Shown here: one piece after another, positions 12,001 through 17,439 of the stretch | Numbering within the stretch: the first letter of the stretch is position 1 | Layout of the letters: each line of letters begins with the position of its first letter | Virus record (IMG/VR): IMGVR_UViG_3300048597_000401 | Span: 1 to 42,616 of that record | Direction: 5' to 3' (one strand) | DNA length: 42,616 nucleotides | Source of the DNA: a virus | Translations under genes and position numbers: made by a program | The notes under the pieces: model-generated | Database searches by the model: none | Seen by the model: the letters and a program-made list of their open reading frames with translations, nothing else | What the model was told of the DNA's origin: nothing

Positions 12001-14484
12001 CGGCAGCGCCGCCTCACCGCCCAAGGCCTTGACACCATCGATCAGCCCTCCGTGCACAAACGCATCGTGGATACGCGCCCGCGCCCGGATCGCTGTCCCC
12101 GCATCCAGCCTGGCCCCTTCTGCGACCATCTCAATGATGTCGTCGGCTGTGTACCCCGCTTCGGGAATGCCGGCGCCGGCGGCAGGATTCACGAAACCCA
12201 GGCCGCCATGCATCGTCACCATGCCCTGCACGTCGCCCGGGGTGCGCACCGGCCCGCGCCCCTGCGCGCCCCGCACGATGTTATTGACTGCATCTCCCTG
12301 CTGCAGTTCGACGACACCGAAATGCTCAAGGCCGCGGCGCAGCGCCTTCGAGCTGAGCCCGAGTGCGTCCGCCCCCCGCGCATACCAGTCAAACGGGTCG
12401 AGCAGCATGCCCCACAGCAGGAGTGGCCGCCAGTCCAGCATCTTGCCCTGCCAGTCCAGCTGATCCATCGTGCGCAGCTCGTTGCGCTGGACGCGCAGCA
12501 GCGTCTGGACTGCCCCGGCTCGCTCCCGAATATCCTCAAACGCGGCATCGACGTCATTCTGTGTCATGCCGAAGACCTGCGGATTGATGCCAAACTGGTG
12601 CGGGTCCCGCTGCGGCCCCACCAGACCATACCGCAGGCCGGCCTGTTGGGACTTGGCCGTCCGGTCCTGCGCATACGCAGCCGCCAGTTGCTCGTTGCTG
12701 TACTGCGCTGTGCCAATCAGCCCCCGCTCGTACAGCCACTGATGGACAGGGTCCATATAGCGCATACCGCCGGCGGAATCGACGACCTGAAGCTCCCCTG
12801 CCCGCCCCAACAGCATCAGCGCCTCAAGATAGTCATCTTCCGACCGCTGCCAGCCCTGGCCGTACACCGGGTCCTGCCGGTACATCCAGGTGTCGTCGGC
12901 CGGCGGCTGCATGCGCCCCCAGGTGCCGAACGCGCTCGGCTGCGCGGGCAGCGCAAACGGCATGCCCCGCAGCATGAACTCAAGCCCATTGTCCGCCAGC
13001 ACCTTGCGCACCTCGTCGTCGGCCGTGCGCCCCAAATCGACTGTTGCATGCGCCAGGATGCCCATCAACCTGATATCCTGGTCCAGCTTGGCCAGGGCCT
13101 CATCCTTGCGCTGGATAAAGCGCACGTTGGCCGTGTACGATTGCGCCACATTCAGCCAACCTGGCCCCTGGGTGTCACGCACGCCCCAGGCCGAACGCTG
13201 GAGCATGCGCCAGGCTTCGGCCTCCTCCGGGCTCAGGCTCCCGAGCGAAATGCTGTAGGCTTCCGGATCGCGTGCCGCCTGCATCCCTGCGTACACCTGC
13301 GGTAGCGTCCCGAGATTGGCAATATACTCGCCCAGCGTCTCGGGCTGTTTGTTCGGACGCAAACCCACCCCCAGCCCTGCGCCCTCGGCCAACGAAGCCG
13401 CCACATCGTTTGGATTGCCCTGCACCTGCTTGTCGTGCAGATACTGTTGGTAAGCGCGCTGCGCCCGCTGCTCGGCCTCATAGGCATACATATAGCCCAG
13501 GTCGTGATTGAGCGGCTGGCTGAGCGCAGGGTCCGGCGCCATCGGCTCCGGGTTCGGCCCGCTGATCAATGGCGCCACCACGACCTGCGTCAGGCCACGC
13601 GCGGCTTCCAGCACCGACAAACCGCCCTGGATAACACCCGTACGTTCGTCCTGATGTCCCCCGATCGGCGTCGTAATCAGGTCGCCCACCGCCTGCAATC
13701 CGCCATAGAGCACGGTCGCCCCGGTGCGTGTCGAAAGCTGCACCGGCGGCCCTATCAGCGGATTGTGCTCGATGTCACCCCACACTGCCTGGCCAAACGC
13801 GCCAACTGCCTCCACCTGCTGCCACCAGGGCTTCGCCACGTCGACGGCAGCCTCGGCCGCCGTAAGAGGATTGACGAAGTGCCCGATGTTCCAGGGCGCA
13901 CGCCAAATCTGCTCCTCTTCTACGGTCTTGACGGCCGCCGTCACTGCGCCCGACGAATAGAGCCAGTTGCGCGCTCCGCTAAACACGTCCTGTTCGCCGC
14001 CAGGCAGGTACTCGATGTTTTTCTGCGCGCCGGCCAGCGAAATGCCATAGACTGACGAACCACGCGGCTCGTCTTGCGTGTGCTCGCCCCCGCTGAACCA
14101 GGCGCCAATCCCACCCCAGAACCAGTTCCCGTCCGCTGCCGGCTCCGCGGCTCTCTGCGCCGCCTGGGATTGAACCGGCGTCACCATGGGCGCCACCACG
14201 GGCGTCACTGCTGGCAGCGGCATGGGTGTGGGCAGTGACGCAGGGACAGGTGTGGGAACGGGCACCGGCATCACGCTGCCGCCTGTGCCCGGCATCTCGC
14301 CGGCGGCCAGCATCGTTAACACCTGCTCCCGCCGGACATACCCTGGCGCCTGCGCAAAGGAATCACGCGCCGCCGTCGTTGCATTGGGATCGGGATGATT
14401 GCCCGTCAGCACGGCAATCTCAGCTTCTGTCTCTGGATCAGACTCGCCCAAACGCCAATCCAGGCTACCCCATAGCATGCCCAT
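1..14484 (-). CDS. Giant phage protein (at least 4,828 aa, 3' end outside window), polyvalent / tape-measure-position protein
   Basis: One open frame runs from ATG 14484 to the window edge. I found no in-frame stop in the large majority of lines that I read codon by codon. An in-frame TAG lies directly upstream of the ATG and a GGGAG ribosome site precedes it, so the start is firm. The frame overlaps the chaperone extension by 20 nt. Visible parts by residue: Pro-rich 75-115; a motif VTMHGG(L/F)G(F/W)V at about 758 and 2673; two UBA-like helical repeats at about 2967-3002 and 3490-3527; three small beta-barrel-like segments at about 3040-3095, 3142-3199 and 3274-3330; a Gly/Ala/Pro-rich linker at about 3533-3655; Trp- and Pro-rich amphipathic segments at about 3700-4300, resembling C-terminal parts of phage large polyvalent proteins; a GIY-YIG domain at about 4527-4640; and an HhH domain at about 4705-4765. 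Its position after the tail chaperone is that of a tape measure, but the composition is not the simple helical repeat of that family. It may be injected with the DNA (inference). Confidence 0.85.
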   Translation of the reverse strand, partial: MGMLWGSLDWRLGESDPETEAEIAVLTGNHPDPNATTAARDSFAQAPGYVRREQVLTMLAAGEMPGTGGSVMPVPVPTPVPASLPTPMPLPAVTPVVAPMVTPVQSQAAQRAAEPAADGNWFWGGIGAWFSGGEHTQDEPRGSSVYGISLAGAQKNIEYLPGGEQDVFSGARNWLYSSGAVTAAVKTVEEEQIWRAPWNIGHFVNPLTAAEAAVDVAKPWWQQVEAVGAFGQAVWGDIEHNPLIGPPVQLSTRTGATVLYGGLQAVGDLITTPIGGHQDERTGVIQGGLSVLEAARGLTQVVVAPLISGPNPEPMAPDPALSQPLNHDLGYMYAYEAEQRAQRAYQQYLHDKQVQGNPNDVAASLAEGAGLGVGLRPNKQPETLGEYIANLGTLPQVYAGMQAARDPEAYSISLGSLSPEEAEAWRMLQRSAWGVRDTQGPGWLNVAQSYTANVRFIQRKDEALAKLDQDIRLMGILAHATVDLGRTADDEVRKVLADNGLEFMLRGMPFALPAQPSAFGTWGRMQPPADDTWMYRQDPVYGQGWQRSEDDYLEALMLLGRAGELQVVDSAGGMRYMDPVHQWLYERGLIGTAQYSNEQLAAAYAQDRTAKSQQAGLRYGLVGPQRDPHQFGINPQVFGMTQNDVDAAFEDIRERAGAVQTLLRVQRNELRTMDQLDWQGKMLDWRPLLLWGMLLDPFDWYARGADALGLSSKALRRGLEHFGVVELQQGDAVNNIVRGAQGRGPVRTPGDVQGMVTMHGGLGFVNPAAGAGIPEAGYTADDIIEMVAEGARLDAGTAIRARARIHDAFVHGGLIDGVKALGGEAALPETGTLAEFLAQTGGEARSALGLLDVAQVDDLSDLSGYVYKGLAIPAHQQLRLPHGFGELDKLWGADTATLALLQKDIASRFVVNMFREPSRAEVLTDLAHNLTDVPVWQRDAYGYLSEAAQALSREDPAYVMRMPWHDAALENHGAAQGAYRTILGMAELAPETGIHVDVYNVGYDPETKSLLVPMRLDGLEDDSLWLMGNMHKNPKAVTRAAMTTDIAWLKHELWGVEEAGGGNRVPGGPLATFEQLYGTQEQYVAATLHDLAVEKSKAGLSEQQLASSKPSDWDKIKASSVFGAGELAQMEAEIKQEYQQFRNWFNEPDESPLPNYALDRIVRQEVGEAPIRNNYFFDIQVLEHARRLATGYDAEATEFFRALVERKPDRFRQAQELLYRYGVWLNPQFEVTENGKRTLAAVGLSTYADISGANYAAYRDVRVGADTMGPAPALPNPYTLAFDQKTYWDEQWQLSGGRRAEKPNFAEYPSVPEVLLRTFDNTEGAIRLEKSQAAAAQVGIYNAEKWLFEMLAGAPADLPRGSKITASYIDAQASKGWALLDGTGQMHAPPAVGQVDLKTLMLADVVLEQKGLDYYIDWDAVTRGAGGYDLANVPLIKGRPEQLQPSAWRSGYLRMDDKLYQAQTVVQHTRVGPRGVSAAGAASQLDRIRVQMLPELMETWEAGGKGSMTVGAPELGAAYRDLSRAAVDAGLVVELYKPTKLDDGSYQLNYRLRTLAAGDEAWARASGDPAKVMQGFKAETLAALEKYQPQVDRLVAGFTHWKSAYGVTNPIPYIGATTVGSSWQPPESWVDWTRGPVAAAPYQMSLGLVQPWMTAPNPLQVAPPPLAPEPSFAPGSGLISDEFMTRLPAAWAAPGQGPLPATTDFLTILKQGNDPNYLYMTPVDGSAGLRGDNLVLKNQEYGASRGWTFYGALETLARKYLVPIFGTPQGAGATTPVLTRAIPHGGSLEFAPGENAYTAPAQQAASVAQQAAKTAEKVLADASNGVVAGMVAENAVAAAEAAAVRAAELKAKAQPKKVEEPKPGPPLTQAPLDAMVVGSDAHGRQIFYVAPGVTQPGPMSQARIGPIKWPGEQTPGSKAFGPGTGIASSRGRKAGQAPAAHDAHLMGPRLPITEEDWQREAENAEKFDVWGTDETVPGDPDRAGYALAGENREAQRLENKSAWDLEFGGKSMQDSGYLSTEWLGDDDSTLAGMEVQPAPPKVPYGEMPRALSEYDQKNGLLQFYIDRVEMFRDSQHGPNPPAAQLVQEVEAALASVPLIKVARDTLETFAGARGMTRKLIGGYSGVSPVAGEWIWNEAKKQAEWVARQINIRGTGVHVDPNPALKWGEGWSLEFPAGSYTSATPITLTDKEAKSAYQLRPAQSGGAADEFWWWGAHYWYNPAAGQAEKINVKGAQVKNWTVVAERPNYTVIRPALSSPWYYADEAHRYRQMPESWRVMDLDEFDVHVPDEEWDDFKFRLTADEGELAAQERAWPFLFTPAHEFARKFNFTYSDQVPDSQLYTPWPSELAYEAEVARLAKKAEMELKIRSSVPFFHDNIAWLENYIRKTMGVTDPDEVADLLRTMYDLSVQRHQEKAAAAAAAVPALVNLKQQQDAFDEFLLAIQEVVPPTTAEGWVETGRNYLQKALGDFAKWVDAAPKDLTPEEVAAMAERQAQRVEQAEMAADNYAWEVNRARLAQDQEQQATRLPGKGNWQIVGTFDDVAVRLQYRNAKEGDAVFAVYPQTRIAPASFQPWWKGMKKIPEEQRELYIAQAPWLTSGFEGEYVSVVPEGWAPPVKTASPVAEVGGDVGDMLGPPAQIGPQPKNVARKQHRWADHWKLTPLPGQADDGTVTMHGGFGWVKTDAGQFPAPVSSLTPEEKEAVRTLNKALQTGQRTYDSLREGEWELMFRAWEGGGFGSPRPGEGWPAWAAARREKWLNYDSWVRSHAPRGQAGVRPFSGNASAISSAIGGKGSMTAADFAANLHSSAGKGAVYAPGRMRILDVVPQENGQYVVIAYETGGVTAYVMDDVMPQILATDKVVEINRGVAFGVGVESPLEKRLWLGEHGVMPAYGASIENTGLNAVRGSQYGYAAKATRAEQLAAIEAEAAQRAAQAAVPPAAEVTPDLTLEPGAVPGSEMGGPAAQATPAPDGVYAGTASLLRELGYRPEEIAQMTQAEARAVLARGGDWFNDIGQPAGEDIAVERAVTGAGPVTGSFAAPATQHVEGDRIGWTLRVRNEQGLSAVGLVVDEAEAGAASMYLVRMRNGQEQWISDAHAQFLTPANAATRAAALAQTAAPVGARGPAPGMVGPYTPGTALPAGPKLDIRIGRTVKVQGEDGQVTTGVLTDTDSDGYELWGRVRLDDGSEGWYRRDQFEYEGPATIESMTPKPAVTGTVKRGVSDLQLGVFGKVTDLLPAAYADAMGTLQTRNIYEQMGADTYRVGGVWRGPLAQSEGAPPQFHAGDVVVAGAGGQSERAQIYGVGTYEDPIFGLREGYKLHDGRVVPAESVRGLIARNPLGAPLAPEPLQMTLIEQAQMRKAYASGGAVGETAAAENRPVELEVLPGAPGDDAAAVPVPFQELVAPADAAAGAGREPRPSTGPSVLDAPPPVTSNILNPQAFGAEPDDWEPPAGIPSSTDEVPPPGVEGAAPARPATGAGARELDVAPDSTGAPLMITQRVRGQLIGMGYSSAEVNAMQPEEAWAVIDAYEDARVGTGAVSGAVSGAGPGATGAGAGGAGGTGGVGARGIGAGSGAVGAGTGSPGGPVVAGPGVVGPGIPGGAGAGGAGGVGGGAGGAWSGGGRGNPGGAAGSGGGGQTLPPGGAAGALGAGPQPWYQQGLLGAANAFFGPGGGLPNALTAVASTVGMAGGAAGRAAGAAGGHGYNTLFTVAQWVDNRMPWADTAKTKAAKFRDQWGMVASMFTSATTDQMELSFLMDAWAADPEGFMARGVDLHGAFAQDWKRTQQQLQTAFGSPRSLSFANLEAQADEFGYFSFDPRLFGNEETAATLPIIYWMSPAFGNFAQTVRSVPAQRWGGGELFANMFSSFLDDAGTAYYGMTAPGPLGKVLKTAGDLQRHVQAETVLNLNPGNWIGNWIGAWATTAYEGYGSLKTTDEFIRQTYNLFNAAPTERLRDSLEGRPTGSQAHLTWSESRLFRPSAWLQGLEPLVQFFTPRQNKQAVDAWFGQAEAMADRHNPLAFLALASDTTNRWWTTMTHVPGTGGRVRFGEAANYWGVFGAAQEDALDFNLAHAVDQTLLMMTVDDVLAASPEGQAAVTSIMGAVPTAAGEAMSRSAFATELQKVIGTVQDPDVKARLQTYVGDMLLHDFDTAVFAALRTGFKGANKVMLNPEYQKNIDTWMAPFFAFHYFTTRTAANWAGRILTDPRALGWWSRWERASDQYAEQNEVPIRYRGYLPGPNGFMLSNPINFLLGINKMMAGAPPNPDRAENLGDLAQQWAGMLNLRFMPGWTALLAQDPRNLWGGFFPQGEMVGQLGVLAQAAGGMLLNTMYEDDYAAMRKGRAIGASTITTGDDDYDVQQDALLALQALLEAMYGMPPTEEMTPGSQAALAYGERKVAFEGLVAGLSRFLGGYTVKAPIDPDEQSALALSGILKAVMPAEGAQEANWDAWKYIAALYPGLSVWHAQGDLYPTDTGYPETEPADRIKGVRPAPPMISRPAYAGFEWPVWDTDTGRLLESAQDSPFAEPGDNTAIYMLVDPRTGRVRYVGQSVAPSERINQHIEEFDEKGWDHPKTAWIGDMLRQGVYPTMYVFDWQPGSPKLNFDRADQMEQLWIGFLYYELGNRVWTDSVNVSIPERATWEQLVVDAGMTKEQMRQTFVAMQENPATWDRVRLGAEPKLARSPFSGLFPSLPRPGMPQAAPEEIVPDYGVNFHAYLPGEVGPKTTELLHGAGINTWEDLANPASQAKLAGLKGVSEGDAADWMAHANLTLAVQRGEAMVPTDGQEHEPDSGGGEFLVYPLTPAAVAAGEDGAAAAIAASGQGGHRHTQNTSY
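190..375 (-). other. Helix-hairpin-helix (DUF4332-like) domain inside the giant protein
   Basis: Residues about 4705-4765 include LLHGAGINTWEDLANP and LKGVSEGDAADWM. This is the usual pattern of tandem helix-hairpin-helix DNA-binding modules: a hairpin 'GI', a 'tWEDLA' helix and a second 'l.GVs' hairpin. It follows the GIY-YIG domain, so the order nuclease then HhH recalls UvrC, although the rest of the protein is unrelated. Confidence 0.6.
580..910 (-). other. GIY-YIG nuclease domain inside the giant protein
   Basis: Residues about 4527-4640 read AIYMLVDPRTGRVRYVGQS, which matches the GIY...YIG core as IYM...YVG with the usual spacing. After it come an Arg (SERINQH), a His and then DQMEQLWIGFLYYELGNRVW, where the Glu fits the metal-binding Glu of the family. 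All expected catalytic positions appear to be present. The family cleaves DNA, in UvrC, homing endonucleases and some phage proteins. In this protein it could act on host or phage DNA after entry, but that is inference. Confidence 0.75.
3520..3897 (-). repeat. Gly/Ala-rich low-complexity linker in the giant protein
   Basis: About 125 residues are almost only Gly, Ala, Val, Pro, Ser and Thr, with irregular GAG, GGA and GTG triplets, no clear Gly-X-Y periodicity and no charged residues for long runs. It separates the N-terminal part, which carries the small repeated domains, from the C-terminal part, which carries the membrane-like and nuclease segments. It probably acts as a flexible spacer. 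The plus strand here gives spurious Pro-rich reading frames. Confidence 0.8.
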
Positions 14485-14875
14485 CTAGATCTCCCATTAC
14501 CGTACCGGGGACGTTCCTCCGGTCGCCGGGATAGAGCGCCTCGGCAGGCGACTCGTCGTGATAGATACCCGGCTGCACGAACTCGCCGATCGCCGTCTCC
14601 GCATCGGCCAGCTCCCGCATCCTTTTGAGCAAATACACAAAGTCCTTGGCCAGGTCGGCAGGCATCTCGGCCGCCTCCACCGGCGTCAGGGGACGGCGCA
14701 TGCCGCCAAATTGGTACCAGATCGAAAAGACCTGGAGGTGCGCCTCATCACATAGGGGTGTCTTCTCCCCCTCGGCACGCTCCAGGTCTTCCTCCGTTAT
14801 GAACTTCGTTTTCTGCGCCGGCCGCAAGAGGCCCAGCAGAAACTCGTCGATCAGATCACGCTGATCAGGCCCGTC
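14465..14875 (-). CDS. Tail assembly chaperone, -1 frame extension (gpT-like half of gpG-GT)
   Basis: This is the downstream half of a frameshift product. Ribosomes slipping -1 at 14875-14883 would read DGPDQRDLIDEFLLGLL and continue for 136 residues to the TAG at 14465-14467. No good start codon or ribosome site serves this frame, and upstream of the slippery site it reads as out-of-frame sequence. It should therefore exist only as a fusion of about 337 aa with the 201 residues encoded upstream. Composition is mostly helical and charged, as in the T domain of lambda gpGT, which binds the tape measure and recruits tail tube subunits (family knowledge). The next gene, the giant protein, starts 20 nt before this stop. 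Confidence 0.75.
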   Translation of the reverse strand, partial: DGPDQRDLIDEFLLGLLRPAQKTKFITEEDLERAEGEKTPLCDEAHLQVFSIWYQFGGMRRPLTPVEAAEMPADLAKDFVYLLKRMRELADAETAIGEFVQPGIYHDESPAEALYPGDRRNVPGTVMGDLDGHAMG

Positions 14876-15477
14876 TTTTTTTTGGTGGCGCCCGTCAGCG
14901 GCGGCCCAAACGTGCCCGGGTTCACCCGCTGCGCGTACAGTTCCCAGCTCGTAAACAGGTCTGCCGGCAGATCGACGACCGGCCCTGGCTGGTCCCACCC
15001 CAACGCCTCGAGGCTTGCCTCCTGCCACGGCCACTTGTCCGGGTCTTCAGGATCCAGTTCTTTCGCCTTCCGGCCGCGCTTGACGATGGAAATCTTGCGC
15101 GTGACGGCTGCCAGCAGCGCCCAGCGCCGGTACAGATTCACCCGCACGACGTCTTCCGGCCGTTCCTCACTGTCCGGCGGCACGGGTTGCGGCCCTGCCT
15201 CAGCTTCGTCATTGTCTTCGTCGTCCTCATCCCCCTCCTGGCGTGCGCCATCCGCCGGCTGCATAACCGAGGCCGCGGCCGCAGCAAGCGCTGTTGCACG
15301 CTCTGCATCCTGTTCGGCCTTGTTTTCCGCCGCGGCGACCTCCCCCGCCAGGCGCACCAGGCGGCTGTGCGTGCCGATCGTCCGCATGGAACCCGTACCC
15401 ACCACGACCCGCACCGCTTCCAGATCCGGGTGCTCCCCTTCATCAAAGCGGTACGTCAACGTTGCCGACATACCCAT
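14851..15477 (-). CDS. Tail assembly chaperone, zero-frame product (gpG-like), 208 aa
   Basis: It starts with MGMSATLTYRFDEGEHP at ATG 15477, chosen because AAAGGAG lies 10 nt upstream. An in-frame extension to 15627 would add 50 very basic residues with no ribosome site and was rejected. The protein has an Ala-rich helical part near residues 45-65 and a strongly acidic stretch, GDEDDEDNDEAEAG, near residues 85-98. It ends in KKKTGLISVI just after the slippery run. It has no recognised domain, so the call rests on position (major tail protein upstream, giant tape-measure-position gene downstream) and on the frameshift signal. In this family the short product is made in excess and keeps the tape measure soluble during tail assembly. 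Confidence 0.7.
   Translation of the reverse strand: MGMSATLTYRFDEGEHPDLEAVRVVVGTGSMRTIGTHSRLVRLAGEVAAAENKAEQDAERATALAAAAASVMQPADGARQEGDEDDEDNDEAEAGPQPVPPDSEERPEDVVRVNLYRRWALLAAVTRKISIVKRGRKAKELDPEDPDKWPWQEASLEALGWDQPGPVVDLPADLFTSWELYAQRVNPGTFGPPLTGATKKKTGLISVI
14875..14883 (-). promoter_or_regulatory. Programmed -1 ribosomal frameshift slippery site (A8G)
   Basis: The minus strand reads AAA AAA AAG in the zero frame, containing the heptamer A AAA AAG, one of the most slippery -1 sequences in bacteria (known from E. coli dnaX and many phage tail chaperones). The zero frame ends 21 nt later at the TGA at 14851. The -1 frame stays open for 136 codons. The site lies between the major tail protein and the giant gene, where the lambda G/GT shift lies. 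Confidence 0.75.
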
Positions 15478-15636
15478 GATTCGTGCGCTCCTTTGTGCGC
15501 CTTTGCGCTGGCTGTGCTGGCGCTGCCTGCGCCGGCGTTTTCGTGACTGGCGGGCCTGCGCCTGCGCTTTCGCCTTCCGCATCACATCGCCACGCGCGGC
15601 CCGCCTCCAAAACTCGCGAAAAATCAACCTGGCCGC

Positions 15637-16653
15637 TTAGTAGGCTTCCCGGCCGTTCGTCAGCTTGAGCGACACCGGTTTTTCGTTGTCGTCAATCATC
15701 AAAAATGCAATGTCGCCCCGCACCAGGTCACGGCCGCGCGCCTGGAACTGGCCCAGGCGAAACTCAACTTTGGGCATGATTGCCTGCAGCGCGGCCGGTT
15801 TCGTGCCCCCTGTGATAATGCCCGCCGACTCGAACTTGACGTCGATGTCGCCGCTTACCGCACCCTGCACTGGCCCCGTACCGGCGACGCCGCCCCACAT
15901 CAGCTTCTTGTAGGTCGCATAGTCCATGTCGATGCCCTGCAGTACGCCCCCGATCTCCAGGCCGGTCGCGGCCAGGTCGCCGCGCTTCAGGCTAAAGAGC
16001 GCCTGTTCCTTTTTGTCAAGCGGGTTGGAGATCATCAGGCGCAGGCCGCGCACGGTCGCCGCAAACGCCAGCCCACCCAGATTGATGGTGGCTGCGCCCT
16101 TCGAGGGCAGCAGCATCAGATCGGTTTCCAGGTCCGGCGTCTCTGTGCCGGCCGCCGCCTTCTCCTCGATGCCGACGCCCGTAAAGGCGCCGGTCATGCC
16201 CTGCGGCCCGACGTCGATACGCAGCTGCTCGATGCGGCTGTCCACTGCCAGGCGCGCATACTTGTCCGCGCCGTCCCCGAGCGACTGCAGCGCCGTCAAC
16301 CAGCCGTGGTCCGCCCGGTTGCCCACCGTGAACTCATGCACGTAATCGCCCGTACCGCTCACGGCATCGACAAAGCCCAGACCCAACAGCGGCATGCCCA
16401 GAAAATCACTGTAGAGCAGGCCCATGGCGCCAAACTGCACGCTGTACCCCGACTTGTACGAGGTCGTCTTGCGCACCGTCGGGCGCAAGTTGAGCCCGCA
16501 GAAATGCTCAGCATCGGCCTCGATGTACTCATAGACTGCCTGCAGATTGCTCTGCTGGAACCGGCCGCAGACCCCATCAGTTCCGCCGGCGACACCCTTG
16601 CTCGTCTGCTTGTAGAGAGCAAAGCTGGAAGTTACAGAAAGCGGTGCACTCAT
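15637..16653 (-). CDS. Major tail (tube) protein, 338 aa
   Basis: Begins MSAPLSVTSSFALYKQTS at ATG 16653 with GAGGAGG just upstream. The length, the beta-rich and Gly-rich composition, repeated 'GxFTGVG' and 'GDIDVKFES' strands and the ending KPVSLKLTNGREAY fit a siphovirus tail tube subunit. Subunits polymerise into rings around the tape measure. It lies between the neck proteins and the tail chaperone, as in most long-tailed phages. There are only 10 nt between it and the gene before it. Confidence 0.7.
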   Translation of the reverse strand: MSAPLSVTSSFALYKQTSKGVAGGTDGVCGRFQQSNLQAVYEYIEADAEHFCGLNLRPTVRKTTSYKSGYSVQFGAMGLLYSDFLGMPLLGLGFVDAVSGTGDYVHEFTVGNRADHGWLTALQSLGDGADKYARLAVDSRIEQLRIDVGPQGMTGAFTGVGIEEKAAAGTETPDLETDLMLLPSKGAATINLGGLAFAATVRGLRLMISNPLDKKEQALFSLKRGDLAATGLEIGGVLQGIDMDYATYKKLMWGGVAGTGPVQGAVSGDIDVKFESAGIITGGTKPAALQAIMPKVEFRLGQFQARGRDLVRGDIAFLMIDDNEKPVSLKLTNGREAY

Positions 16654-16662
16654 TCGTCCTCC

Positions 16663-17091
16663 TCAACTCGTCCTGCACCCATCACCCGCCGCCTGGTGCG
16701 TCGTATAGATTGCTTCAACCCTCACCGTCACCACATGCCGCCGCGCTTCGCCGTCGTACTGGTCGCCGCCGTCGTCGACAAAAACGCCGTGCACTGTTTC
16801 GTGCTCTGCCACCGCCGACCACTGCCTGAAATCGGCGCAGATAGCCAGCGCCGTCTCCAGCGCCTGCTCCTTCTCGAACTGGGCTGCCACGCATGCGAAC
16901 TCAAACACCGGCCGTTGATGGTCGATTGTGCCGTCGGTGTTGTAGGTGGTGGGCGTCTTCATGCGGCGGTAGAACACCGCCGGCAGCGGCCAGCCCTCCG
17001 GCACGAAGTCCGGGTGGATCCGGTCGCCCACCACTGCGGCGGTTGCCGCCCCCGGCCGCTTCAAGCGCCCCAGCAGCATCGCCTCGATCAC
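16663..17091 (-). CDS. Tail terminator / tail completion protein (DUF3168-like), 142 aa
   Basis: Begins MIEAMLLGRLKRPG. It ends in strands typical of tail-terminator folds (ARRHVVTVRVEAIYTTH). The size, the pattern 'RPVFEFACVA....EKEQALETALAICADF' and the slot between head closure protein and major tail protein fit a protein that caps the tail tube. Its ATG overlaps the TGA of the preceding gene by 4 nt (ATGA), suggesting translational coupling. Confidence 0.55.
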   Translation of the reverse strand: MIEAMLLGRLKRPGAATAAVVGDRIHPDFVPEGWPLPAVFYRRMKTPTTYNTDGTIDHQRPVFEFACVAAQFEKEQALETALAICADFRQWSAVAEHETVHGVFVDDGGDQYDGEARRHVVTVRVEAIYTTHQAAGDGCRTS

Positions 17092-17429
17092 TCCGTCACC
17101 TCCTGGCAGAGAAGCCGCAACTCACGGTTGCGGCCCGTGGCGTCTTGGATGTCGACAATGCGGTAGTCCTTGCCTTCATGGCGCAGCCGCATCTCCCGCG
17201 TCACGCTGCGCGCCTGCTGCCCACGGCGCGTCCTGAACCACACCGGCGCATCCGCGACCATCGCATTCGCCGGCTTGGAGTAATAGTCGCCTGGCTTGTG
17301 CTGATGCTCGACCGCACACCAGAGCTTGCCTTCCTCTACCCACTGCCGCCGCGCCGCGCCGATGGCATCGGTCGCCTGCACATACCGCAGCACCCCAACC
17401 CGATGATTGAAGTCCCCCGCCCGCGCCAT
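17088..17429 (-). CDS. Head-tail joining / head closure protein (SPP1 gp16-like), 113 aa
   Basis: The opening GDFNHRVGVLRY..., then 'WVEEGKLWCAVE' and the ending RIVDIQDATGRNRELRLL match the short beta-barrel head closure proteins of the phage head-tail joining family, whose members usually start with a 'L.hRi.i' strand and have 'W..i.p' in the middle. It would form a ring below the connector that closes the filled head. It overlaps the next gene by 4 nt. Confidence 0.65.
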   Translation of the reverse strand: MARAGDFNHRVGVLRYVQATDAIGAARRQWVEEGKLWCAVEHQHKPGDYYSKPANAMVADAPVWFRTRRGQQARSVTREMRLRHEGKDYRIVDIQDATGRNRELRLLCQEVTE

Positions 17430-17439
17430 GCCTGCACCG

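Noticed and set aside
19-13305. Long plus-strand open frames opposite the giant gene
   Set aside because: They are in the frame aligned with the minus-strand codons, are rich in Arg, His and Pro, and have no ribosome sites. They are antisense shadows of a GC-rich gene.
14876-14883. A8 run as a plain sequencing error
   Set aside because: Possible, but the gene order, the slippery heptamer and the close zero-frame stop all fit a known type of programmed frameshift, so I kept it as a candidate.
15478-15627. N-terminal extension of the tail chaperone
   Set aside because: It adds 50 strongly basic residues with no ribosome site, whereas AAAGGAG sits before ATG 15477.
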